Positions 11,484 to 23,480 of a DNA stretch of 64,000 nt are shown piece after piece. The notes under the pieces are model-generated. The model searched no databases. It had not been told where the DNA came from and saw only the letters and a list, made by a program, of their open reading frames with translations. Location: positions 7,254,001 to 7,318,000 of the forward strand of contig CM034549.1 in assembly GCA_020055645.1 (NCBI GenBank), given 5' to 3'. The position numbers and the translations under genes were made by a program. Source of the DNA: Tomocerus qinae (taxonomy: Eukaryota; Arthropoda; Collembola; Entomobryomorpha; Tomoceridae). Numbering within the stretch: the stretch's first letter is position 1; each line of letters starts with the position of its first letter.

Positions 11484-14400
11484 TTACGGATTTGAAGCCT
11501 CAAGGTCAGAAGTATTTCTGATGGCGATCACTTTAGAAAACTTTGTTTTGGGGTCAGTACTGGTTGGATTGATGAGCCCATATACATTATATATAACTCC
11601 GTTAATTTCCTTGATTTCCAGCAGTACACGTCCGAGATTGGGCTGTGTACGTTGTGGTTGCTGAGGATTCCCATTAGCTTGAGACGTAGATGCAGCAGGA
11701 TTTTGAGTAGATGAACATGGCTGATCAATTTCTTGCACATCAGAAGATCCGTCGTCTACATCCATACGATCCCCGTCGTTTAATTCCTCTTGACTTTGTT
11801 CCTGCGATTTGTCTCCAGCTGCGCCGACAGAACAACCATCGGATTCATTCTCCCCGACACCCCGGTTCAAAGTTTCCAGAGTTTTAATTTGTGTAGCTGT
11901 TAAGGGCTCTTCATTTGTGTCAAAATCCTTGGTGGTTGTTTCCAGTAATCGCGAGAAATGAAAGTTACCCATGTGAGTATTAATCCCGATGTTGTACCCG
12001 AATTGTTTCTTGCAAAATGAACATTCCACTTTGTTGTCCGATCCGGGTATGATATGGTACTTTTTATTATGCTGATGAAACACTTGACCGTTTGCAGCCA
12101 ACAATTTCAAACAAATCCAACAACGACGCAATCCATGTGTTCGCAAACACCTTGAAGCCGTTTTCAGTTTCACATAGCGTTTTTGGCATACAGGGCAGCT
12201 GGTCAAAAGAAGTCGCAAATCTTGCATTGGCACAGAGGCAATATCTCTGAAACTTTCGTTATTTTCTATGACGTACTCACAGTCGTCATCCTCCGACATG
12301 CTCTGATGGTACCCGTTCGTTTCTGACTCATGTTTATTATGGGTTTCACCAACATCACTACTATCGTCATCAATTAAAATAACTTCCGGTTCCTGCTGTC
12401 TTTCAGACTCCTGCTCCGAATTTGAACGATCGTCTACCAACTGACTCACGTCCACTATCTTAATAGCGGGAATGGTAGACGTAGATACTGCCTTTTTTGA
12501 TCTGGTTGGATTTTTACGCTTTTTAAATCCTTTTTTCTGCCTTTTACGGTTTCCTTTTGGAGGATCTTGTCTCTTCTGCATTTTCCTTAATGGTACTTCG
12601 TACCCCTCATCATTCAGTTCTTCAGTTCCTTCTTCCTTAACGCTAATTGGCGGCAGAGTTCCATTTACAAACTGAGAGGCAGTTGAAGAAAACGCTACTT
12701 GAAGCCTTTTGCAAGATTCGACGTGATTTATAAGACCGTAGAGACTGTATGACGGAAATTTACGCCGACATCCTAAGCATTGTTTGTTGGTGAATGAGTA
12801 TTTTCCAACGAGATGAGATCCACATAAGCTAGAGAGATGATTCGACAAACCTGAAATTCATAAAGATATCCTTGTAAGCAAATCTAAATTCAATATTTGA
12901 CTCTAAAATTTTATTTATAAAAGGCCATTAATAAAACTTTACTTCTGTCTGATTCGAAAACTTCTTCACAATATCTACATTTTACTTTGAGTCCTGTTTC
13001 CACAACTGCGTCATCTTCATCCGGCATTTCCATTTTAATTGACAGAAATTTTGCTGTTTCCGCTTTATCTAATCATCATTCATTCTCTGATTACACTTGT
13101 GAAACATTTTAAATTGCTAGTCTGACAGAGAGGTAGGGAAGGAAAGTAATCTAAAATATACTAAATTGCTTCAAAAGTGTACCAATTTGACTTCTGGATG
13201 ACACTTTTGGCCCGCGATTTTCAATAATTGTATCTTCAGTATCTTCTTTATTTATAGAGTCACTTGTTGAAGCGTTGTCCAAACTAACATTTGATCTGGT
13301 TTCTTCTGCCTGGTCTTGGTCAGTGTCTGCAAGTAGTACTCATTTCATTAACAACAAACATACCTTATAACAAATAGAATATTTTTTTGTTGCATTTCAA
13401 AGGTTTTCGTACTTCGAAAGAATTCTTCCTCTTCTCCAGGACCTTCTGTCCCGTAAAATCTCAATCTTGCTAAACTGCATCCATCTTCTGGCTTAGAATT
13501 TCTAAACTGCAGGCCATCAGTACTGATTCCCAACATCCGAAAAATTTTGTAAATGTCTCTTTCGTCGGATTTTGTGTATAGAGCTTTTCCCGAATAAAGA
13601 ATACAAAGAACTTGAACAACGTTGGAAACTTTGACATCAGGAATGTGTATGACGGCTAATTCCGAAGGGTCCTACAAAAATTACCAAAGACAATTTTAGA
13701 ACTTTCTATGAAAAATAGAGTAATAATCCCGACAATTATATATTAATATATTTTCACCTCATATAGCAGTAATTCATTAATAAACTCAGAAGCGGCCATT
13801 AGAATGTATCTGTGACACGGAATATGACCATCTTCACATACAATGTGTGTATCTGATAAACTGTTGAATCCATCTAACTGATCCTTGTGAAGTAATTCTG
13901 CAATTTTTAATCCTTTAATATTCATCATACGGGCAGGATCAGTCTCCGTGCTAGTGCTAGTGTTTGTGTTAGGGACGTCGCTGACTTCTATATTTATTTC
14001 ATCACGAGAACCTCCGGCTAATGCCATTGTGATTGAAGTCGAATCACTTTGAATTTGCATTGTTTCACCGTCTATAGAAGACACGACGGATTTTCCACCG
14101 TCCAGCTCCTTTTCTTTGGTCACTGCCAACAGGGCACGACGCAGTAACCCAGTTGCTTCATCCAAAACTACTTCTGGAATGCTCATCGGCGTAGGCGGCG
14201 TCGTCTCTGGAACTAAGTTTAAAAACAAATACATTTATTATAGCATTTCTATAAATCATTGATTTTCAACAATCAAACAAGTTACAACATTAAGATTTTA
14301 AAAGACACAGGGCTTATAGATCTGCAGCTGCACCAAACAAACGGTACCGAATTACAAACGACGAAAAAACTAATTCAACGATAAAATAAATAAAATCAAA

Positions 14401-14930
14401 AATTAAAAACAAACTAAAACAAATTAATGTTTTTAAATAATTTAAAAGTAAAACCAAAACGTACATTTAAAAAGTAAATAACCAACACCTTTTAAAACTG
14501 AAGAACCAAAAATTTTCGTACCATTTTTTAACTTTATGGATGGCCAACGGCTACCTATTAGTGTAAGGAACGAAAATTTTTGATTGGCAAACTAAATCTA
14601 CGATTTTATCAAATTTAACTTTCATCAGTAATGCAAGTGATTCTGTAATTACTGAAATGTCGACAGTTTTGTGTGCACAAGCAAGTGGAATAGAAAATGA
14701 TCACATTTATTAAGACTAAGACACTCAATTTTTCATTCCACATTTAAAATATGTTTTCATTTTTTCTTACCGTCCTTATTTAATATTATAGCAGATGAAT
14801 CATCGCCATCATCAGAAATATCAGAATATGCTTTTTGCTGTATAACCGAATCTATAACATCAGCTACAACTTGTTCCACACTTTCGCCCCCGTTTGTTAT
14901 CATGTTTTCGCAATTCTCAATATCTTCCAT
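11484..14930 (-). CDS. BTB-domain protein with C2HC/C2H2 zinc fingers
   Basis: Probable nuclear DNA- or chromatin-binding regulator. Six exons on the minus strand: 14771-14930, 13758-14212, 13413-13671, 13162-13326, 12943-13068, 11484-12850. The frame closes at 843 aa. Residues 1-150 are acidic and low-complexity. About 155-260 form a BTB/POZ fold (KIAELLHKDQ, SDTHIVCEDG, IPCHRYILMAAS; then the exon 3 VLCILYSGKALY helix). A first C2HC finger (CRYC...H-x4-C, about 378-400) is assembled across the exon 5/6 junction. Further zinc-binding pairs are CLGC about 413, CPVC about 607, CWIC about 632 and CSFC about 665 (the last a good C2H2). A basic KR-rich stretch at about 490-508 is a likely nuclear signal. 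The VILIDDD motif near 545 resembles a SUMO-interacting motif. The exon 3 donor is the least certain: 13413 keeps frame, while a stronger-looking donor after 13364 would not. Confidence 0.85.
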
Positions 14931-15931
14931 CTTATTTATAGAACAGATCTAATACTAGACACGTGATTTTTTCCCAATTATGGAGTAACAACCTTCACAA
15001 CTTTATGTGGTAATCTGCTAACTGTAATGCAGTCAGTGCACACATCACCATCAAATTATAGAGGACAGAGAAATAGCACGAGGTCGTTTAAGTAAGTTTT
15101 GGTGACAGAGCAGCCTTTTTACATTTATTAGCACAGAATAGTTAACTGTTTTGAGCAAGTTTCCGTTTCGTTAAAATAGAACCTTCTTTTACTGTCATCC
15201 AAAAGAGTAACTGGTTGATTTCGTTTAGCACTGATCTGTAACATGCAAATGTATTAATTTGACTGTAGCAACCCATTCCGTAATTATTTGTTAATTTTAC
15301 AAGCAATAAATATTTAAATTTGTACAGACAGTTTCATGTGCATTATATGACAAACCATTTCTTAAAAATATTTCTAACGGCTTTTAACCATGTTTTAGTA
15401 TTTTAACCTTTAAATTCAACAAACAGTAAAAAATCAAATCTCACCCTTTGACATTGGCACGAAATTAGTTTTGAATGCTTAGCACTGACAGATGAAAACG
15501 TACAGTTGTTTTGAATTTCCCGGTACTTATTTTATAGCAAAAACTGTGGTTTTTTTGCAGTTTCTATTATCATCAAGTCATCACTGAGGTCTTTTAAAAC
15601 TCTTCAATCCTATATTGAAAAAAATTGAAGTAATTAATGAAAAACAATCGGCACATACAACAATCTTTAAAAACATTTCTATATTGTCATATAAAATTTT
15701 ATTTGGCGAAAAACAATATACAATAATTTATTATTTTCTTTGCCGTAATACATCACTAGTTACCCACTAAAAATTAACTGAAAATGATTTCACTGTTTCT
15801 GAATATTCGTTGAAAGAAATTTTACGTTTTACAAAACACGGCACAATTTTAGACGAGTTTATTTTGGGATAGGTAACAGGACTTCGCATAAATAATTGTG
15901 TGGTTGGTTGAGCCACATAAAATTGTCAATA
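14931..15931. other. Intergenic region upstream of the BTB/zinc-finger gene
   Basis: No exon recognised. It lies between the start of the minus-strand BTB gene and a possible plus-strand first exon at 15932, so it may serve as a divergent promoter region. No TATA box or other element is clear enough to call. Confidence 0.3.
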
Positions 15932-15941
15932 ATGGCGCAGG
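15932..15941 (+). other. Possible first coding exon (ATG GCG CAG G, then GTAAGT)
   Basis: An ATG in good context (AATAATGG) is followed after ten bases by a consensus donor GTAAGTACG. If real, it encodes MAQ plus one base and opens a plus-strand gene with a very long first intron. No downstream exon could be recognised, so this is only a candidate. Confidence 0.2.
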
Positions 15942-16179
15942 GTAAGTACGATAAATATAGTCTTGTCGATAAATGCCTTATGCCACGTAGACTAAATGAA
16001 AAGTAATGGAATTTAAAATGTGTTTTACCAAATCGACTTTATCGTTGAGAAATGCGGTCAACTCAAGTCAAACCCTTTCTGCATTAATAATATTTGAATT
16101 AATTATATTTGATTATACATGTGCGCATCGGAGAACTAAGTATATATACATATATTATATTATTAATTTTATTATTTAT

Positions 16180-16338
16180 TTAAAACTATTTTATTATTAT
16201 TTACTATATATTAACTATTTTATTATTATTTACTATATATTAACTATTTTATTATTATTTACTATATATTAACTATTTTATTATTATTTACTATATATTA
16301 ACTATTTTATTATTATTTGCTATATATTAACTATTTTA
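16180..16338 (+). repeat. 29-bp AT-rich minisatellite, about 5 copies
   Basis: A TTACTATATATTAACTATTT-containing unit recurs at 16201, 16230, 16259, 16288 and 16317 (the last with one substitution). The period is exactly 29 bp and the copies are nearly identical. Confidence 0.9.
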
Positions 16339-18595
16339 GTATAATTCTGGTGAATATCGGTTGTTGTAATGTATATTGTGGTTAAAGAATAATAATATTC
16401 TTCAGACACAGACTAAGGGGAGCTAACGTTCACTGAAAGTTGAATTGAGTCGAGAGAGAACATAAAATGCACACACACCTCTTGTCTGAACTCTGAACAG
16501 TCAATATACTTGTGAGTGACATGAGGTCACTATATTTTTAATAAAAGAAGTACGATTAGATTATTATTTAAATATATATTTGTCATATACTTAGCAAACG
16601 TTTTTATCGTGCACGTTGTGCAGCCAAAAAAAGAGAGATAACGGTTTTATTGATAAAAGTATTCTGTGATAGAATTTCTGTCCAAAGAAAATCACTTCCA
16701 TTGAAATTAAAATAAATACGGCCATATGTTTATTTTAGTTTTATTAACATTTTCTAAATATATCTACAATTTTTATGATTCATTTATTAATTTTAATATA
16801 ATATAATCAAGAAATAATTTCCAAAAGTTTATTTGTTATTTAAGAAACGACAAAAATAAATAATACATGTAAGCCTTATAGTATTTACTTTATAGGATGA
16901 ATCTTGTTCTTATTATTAATTATTACAACTTACAGAAAAAATTTCCTGATGGAAGAATTGGGAGAAATAGATATTTATTACAAACAGAAACAGAAGAACA
17001 GAACACAAACGTCACAAACAATGAATCCTTTGTAGGATTTTTGTTATTTTTGTAGTTTTCCATATATTTCATATTTAAACCATTTTTTCATCAAACTCTT
17101 CTGGCTCATTAATATTCCTCATCCTCACTGAATTTAATTAGCATTGGAATTGAATGAAATTAATTCTTGTTTATTTTTATCCTCGGTACCATTATCATAA
17201 AATGTCGGAGTTGTCTTGCCAAGACGAGTAAGAATAATCACAGCCAGCCCGAGGGTATTCTATTTACCATTATGCACAAAAGTATTTCAAACAGTAATAA
17301 TTTATGCACAACGTGATCATGCATTAAATAGAATTCCAATATTAAATTGGTATATAATTCTTGCAGACAGGTTAGACTACATTCAAAAATACGGCCGAAT
17401 GAAAGCACGGAAAAGTTGTTGGAATGAAGATGACACAAATTAGGAAGGAGCGAGCACAAAAGAACGATGCCAAAATCGACAACGGTGGATGCAGTTCACT
17501 GTACGTGGGCTCAGCCAAACACTACCAAGGATAAATGTTCATTCAAGTGTTAATATCCACAAGGCAAACTATGTAATCTCAGTGGAATAATAAAAGTAAC
17601 ATTTGCGCTAACAGTGTAACGTTAAACATAGTATATGCGCCTTGCGTTAATACAACAGTCAAAAGTGTAAAATGTGATAATCTCTGGTGTAACAAAAACT
17701 GACTGCTTGAAACTCACTTTAATCAATATTCACTATACCACCTTTTGCCTTTTACAAACACCAGTCTTTAACAATTCTAAATAATAATAATTTTAACGCT
17801 ACGATGCTACCCTGCCGGAATAATTCAGATACTTTTTAAGAACTGACTATGAGTAATGGGAAATTACGCAATAATAAATGACGAACATTTTATTGGGATT
17901 AAAAAAATAACAAAAGATAAGTGCCAACCTAACTGCTGTGCAATAACAATAGCAAAAAACACAAAAATTTAATAGCCCTTTAGAGCGTGCAATAATTTTA
18001 TAGACGTATATAATAATTTTCATGTAAATCTAAAAAATTGCTTTCCGGTATCATTTAAATTGGCCCGTTAAAAAACTTGAGTTTTGTCAGTTCATAAAAG
18101 ACTCATCTGTACAAAAATTAAAATATCTTACGAAAATTACAAAGTAAGAATTTGCACAAAATTCCGAAATAGCAAAGTAGCAGAATAAATTTCCAGGAGT
18201 CATAAGAAAGTCATTCAGCAATTCTCAAAGGAATTTTAAAAATATTGTGGTGAGTGAAGGTTTTTTCATGGCCATTCAACAGAGGAATTTTAAAAGGGTA
18301 CTTTACTCGTCGCTTTCGCATTTTTATCATTTGTTTTTATGCAATTAAGCATAAAGTTTTGATTATAATAATAATATGAAATCATTATATATAACATCGT
18401 TACATATAATAAATATGTAATTTTTATGCATAATAACGAAGAGGAAAGTATTCAAGGCCACTAATGAGGTGTTAACCTTGAAACTATACAGAAAAGAAAA
18501 CCGTAATAATTTTACATATTCACATACAGAATGGATGGATTTGATATAATTAGCAGATTAGCCATAATATGAAAGGTTGCAATTCTTCGACACAA
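16339..18595. other. Gene-poor AT-rich DNA
   Basis: No coding exon supported. The open frames at 17216-17443 and 17238-17459 overlap on opposite strands and have no recognisable domain. Confidence 0.4.
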
Positions 18596-18597
18596 TA

Positions 18598-19011
18598 GTA
18601 GTAATCAAAAGTAAAATCGAATCGGATTTGATTTAGATTCAGATTGAAGAAAATGGATCAAATCCAACATAGCTTTTGAGTGCTCTGATTAAAATAATTT
18701 GACAACTATGACGATTCAATAACAAAAGTAATGATATTTTACAGCTTAGCCAAGGTGAGTAAAATTGTCATGGTAATTTTCCCCATAACAATTTCACTCA
18801 CCTTGAGCTTAGCTAAAAAAGTGTGGTTGTCCCCATAACAACCTGCGATTTTCCAACCAAAATCTTTCTAATCCGAATCTAAATCGTCCCAGGAGACGAT
18901 TCAAAAAATTCCGATGAGAACGATACGATTTTCTTGTTCGCGCATGAGCAGACGCAGTTTGGATGCAAAAAAGTAAATCAAATCGGATTCGATTCTACTT
19001 TTGATTACTAC
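18598..19011. mobile_element. Tc1/mariner-type MITE with 38-bp terminal inverted repeats
   Basis: 414 bp. The ends are inverted repeats matching at about 36 of 38 positions, starting GTAGTAATCAAAAGTA and ending in its inverse. A TA dinucleotide flanks both sides (18596-18597 and 19012-19013), the target duplication typical of Tc1/mariner. There is no transposase frame. A second, internal inverted repeat (about 18743-18768 with 18791-18817, GCTTAGCCAAGGTGAGT and its inverse) would form an inner hairpin. Confidence 0.85.
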
Positions 19012-19013
19012 TA

Positions 19014-22000
19014 ATAATTAATATTTGAAAGTTATACGGAATAAATTGTACGACGAAACATCTTTAATCTTAATCCTTATCCCTACTTATAATGTTATAA
19101 TATGCTCCAAGACTATGCATAGGATACGGGAATATATTATACAAATCGGCATTCAATATGAAGAATAAAATTATTTACATAAAATCATAAAACATATATC
19201 CATATCAATCACATTTCTATATAAATCATCCCTGCAGTATGTCTGGAGTGGAGTGACGTTAATAATATTTTCTACGATACAAGATACTATTCTAGAATGT
19301 ATTTTCCTGAACCTTCTAAAATTAATTTTAATTCAATTACCGATTTAGATAACGCAAATGAGCAAAGATGTAAAACGGGAGCCATTCCGTATCTAGCACG
19401 AATCTAGCCACAAACAAAATGTACGGATGCGGGCGGACGCGCTTTTCACATATCGTAGTGGGTTTAAAAAATGATGTATTCTGTTTCACCTTTTTTGACG
19501 CAGTTGTAGCGCACTTTAATGGATTAGGAATTGTATCGATGCAACACAAAACCTTTTCTTAAATTTATTCACAAAGATATTTTTCCTAGAGAATAATTCA
19601 AATTATTCAAATGAAATCACTAGATTCGGACTATTTTGGCGATAATAATAATTATTAGCACATGTGAAGGTGAGTAACAAAATTTTCCTCTTACTTAAAC
19701 TTGTAGAAAAATATTGTTGTTCAACAAATAGTGAACAGTAGAACTGTAGAACCATGTAGAAATGAAGACCTTATATTTTACAACACTAACTGTTGTATGT
19801 AGTAGCGTAGCACCAGTCAGAGAATGATAGAAAAGACAACAAGAGTTCAGAGAAAACAGAGGACAGGACGGACGAACGGACGAGATAACATTTTTTACAG
19901 CCGAAATAAACACGCAATAATTGTTGCCTAAGTGGAAGACTCCAGCTAGTGGGCTCCGGTTCCAGTGTGCCTCCATTCAACAGAAAACTCTTTGTTAATC
20001 CAGCAAACCAATTCTCAAACCACAACAAACCCTTCAGATGGGTAAGGCTATTCACTAGTATTCACTATTTGATGACAGAACTGAAATAAAAACTAGACCA
20101 ATATATCGAAATCGACACCCCATAATCAGTGACGGTTAGGCGTTTTCCAATTTTTACTAGTTTACTAGCATTATCATCAAGCTGTGTGGATGAGTAAAAT
20201 TACGTAACCTTGAAATTTAAAAAAATCTACTCAAATGTTCACTTCACACATTTATAAACGAATTCAAAAAATTTGAAATGACTTTGTTGAATTTTTTACA
20301 CGGAGAAAAATTGGACAAGAAATAATATATCACTACTTAATCAGCATTACTAAGTCTTACACTGGTATCCTGATTAAACTATATAGAGTGACTATCGCAT
20401 CGCCCATTTCATTCAGTAAAGCCGCCACTGCTCAATTTTGCCCTGTTGGGTTCAAGGTCGCCGTTGAAAATAAATATTTGTGACGATGGTACACCGTACA
20501 CCTAGCGCCTAGCACACAGCCTCATCGAGAACAGAAGGACGTAATAAAAAATTATTCTAATGAGCTTCGAAATACGAAAAAGAGCAGCCAGTAGTGAGGC
20601 CCAGACCCTAGACCCAATAATTATCTACTTTCAAGTAATAATTTGGGAGGAGAGAAGAAAATTTAACCAAGTCCCATTTTCAATATCACATAGTCTTGAG
20701 CAGAAATATTATAAAATTAAGAATACTGTAGACTATAGACTAGCACACACGACAGAACAGTTCATCATATTTTTAACACAAGCACTCGTTAAAACATTTT
20801 AAAGGGATGACCAATGACTGGTGACTCATAAAATAGTTTTAGGATATTTACAAGCAAGGGTTTTTAACAAATTCCAATTATTTCCAAAGGTCAAAAGGGT
20901 ACAATTTCTCATTTACCCGTTTTATTATTCTTTATTTAAGCTAATAGTAAAACTGATTACTAAAACCACATGTTTCTTGGATTAAAAAAGGGTGAGTAAG
21001 GAACTGTATCAATCTCCAATAAATAAAATGTAAAAGGTCAGATTTGTCACATCTGACATCAATAATTAATATTGGTTCGACCTTCTATGTATCTATCTCT
21101 TTCTCTCTTCAACAAATCCCCATCAGCGATTTTCTTTACACTCTTACACTTACTTAAATATATTCTTGTGTCTTGAGGTTAAATCAACATCTTCAATATT
21201 AACAAACAACGAATAACAACTTTTAGCTACTAAACTAAGCGGTTATAAAATGATAATAACTTTATATCGTTAAAATCCTTATAATATTAACATTTTTTGC
21301 ATTGCATTGACAGGTTTAATGATGAGGATGAGACGCTGTGTTGTAAACTTTTCAATCAATGCGCCATATAGAGCAGAACAATACGATGCAATAAGTAGAT
21401 TACATTAAAATCAATGATACCAAATATTGCGCATTAACTCTTCACATCACATCACTCATCATACTCATCACTTCTCGATCTGTAGCGAGACTTTGTTATC
21501 GAGCACGTTGAAAGACACTTCAACTTAGAGCCACAAGCTTTTGAACAAAGAAAATGAATAAACCATTGAAAACGAGGATTTTGAATTTGGAATTACTGAT
21601 AAAAATAAAAACCAGAATACTGAATACAAACAAACCACATCCGAGAAAACGACATTAGAAAATATCGTACCGAATTAAATTATACATATTATGCAATTTT
21701 CATTATGTGTAAAATAGAAAATTGATTGAAAATCAAAATTTAGAGATTAATAACTTACCAGTTTTAATGACACCGAAAACTATTTAGGAGGCTAATAAAA
21801 ATGTGGTTTCTTCCTCACTGCACTGCTATATATTTATTTTTGCCGAGAATTTAGTGTTGACTGTTCTTGTGGTTAGGAAAACGTAAATTTCGACAGCTTT
21901 GAGTCAGCATTAAAAAGGAGCATAGAAACGAATGTTTTCTTGACAAATGTATATTCTGACTGAGCACTAAAGCACAACAAATAAAGAAAATAGTCACATT

Positions 22001-23264
22001 ACAGCACGCGTGACCTATAATAGAACAGAAAACTGGAAAAATGGGAAAATATTTTCTCCAGCAGTGATGTGTAATTAATTGTAAACATGTGACGATGAGG
22101 TGAATTTAGTGACCTTAAAATTCAGGTAAGTCCATTCCAGGTGATTTAATGAACAAGTTGATAATATTTTATTTGACGATTTTGTACACAGAGTCACACA
22201 AACAACAGACGGCACATTGCAGTCAGAGATAGAGTTATGAAACACATGCTTGGATATAAAATGTTGAGAGAAGGCCACAGCGCGTATTAGTACTACGCCT
22301 TTTGTGCTACACTCGAGGAACAGCCAGCCGTAGTATTTTATACCAGCAAAGACCCAAACTCAATTGGTTGGATATAACGTATTTTATACAACACTGGCTG
22401 GCATACCATTCATATTACCATATTATTAATCTACATTCTACATAAACCCTGTTTTCCATTCCCTTTAGACGGACCTAAGACCAAATAAACTCGATGGAGG
22501 AGTTTTGTTGTCCTGTGAGTCCTGAGAAGCAGCCACGGCAGAGAGATAGACACTCAATTCCTCTTCAGTAAGTCCGTCACCATTTAAACATCATAGAAAT
22601 ACTACGAACTCACTCTCTGTCTTCCAACCTATCATTTTCTAAACTAGGCTCACCTATACCATTTCACTACTCAGCTCTCTCAACACCGAACAACTTTAGT
22701 CATTCCGTCCCGAGAACTCACGCTATGCACTATAGCATTGAGGATTAGTAGCTCAACGTCTTATAAAAGACTAAAATGGATTAAAATCCGGCAATCCATT
22801 TTTTGTTTCAATTTTCTTTTATCGATTTTTCCAAATATCGTTTAATATTTTTTCTAAATATTCTCAAAAATTATGTCATTCTAATCGATAAAATTTTATA
22901 TAAAAATTAGATGCCTAAAAAATATAAATTTTCATAAAACATCATTTTCAATGAAAATTTCTAAATATAGCTTGTCAAATTTTTCGTCAATTTTATTAAA
23001 ACTATTTCGTTTTATTGAAACTATTTTTTTAGCAAAATATTTTTAGTATTGATAATGTTGATATTTAAAAATGTGTCTAAAATCTAAAAGTCTCTTTTCT
23101 CAAAATGGGTTTTTAAAATAGTTAAAAAAAATTTTCCTAAAAAAGGTTTCAATTCAAAAACACATTTATTTTATTTGGTTAAAATTATTTAATAATATTA
23201 CTCCTTTATTTTAATTAATTAATTATTTAATTCTATTCCTTAAAATTGATTTCCGGTTAAGAGT
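19014..23264. other. Gene desert
   Basis: About 4 kb of AT-rich DNA. Short open frames occur but overlap each other on both strands and lack splice-compatible partners or motifs. About 22740-23260 is a degenerate T/A-rich stretch with recurring TTATCGATTTTTCC-like words. Confidence 0.35.
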
Positions 23265-23268
23265 ACTT

Positions 23269-23480
23269 TTAGTTTGCTTGTTTGCTTGAGTATTTGCAGA
23301 GTTGTGGATCTGGAAAATCTGGATATTGATCGATCTCGGTGGGTGGTAGGTGATGTAAGTTGAGAGATGTGATTTCGATAGGATCCTTTTTCATCCTTTC
23401 CTCACGTAGGAAGATGCGTTTTGGTTCTGACAGTGCTAACAAGGATAGAGTTGGATATCGATCCGAAGCCAAGTGCTTCG
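23269..23480 (-). other. Possible terminal coding exon of an unknown gene
   Basis: About 70 codons are open after a TTAG acceptor-like site and end in TAA. The translation is charged and proline-bearing (KRIFLREERMKKDP, LPPTEIDQYPDF), unlike the surrounding junk frames, and the DNA is less AT-rich than its neighbourhood. No start codon and no partner exon were found, so it is only a candidate. Confidence 0.2.

Noticed and set aside
20560..20802. 80-codon plus-strand frame in the desert
   Set aside because: No domain, no convincing splice partners, and composition like its flanks.
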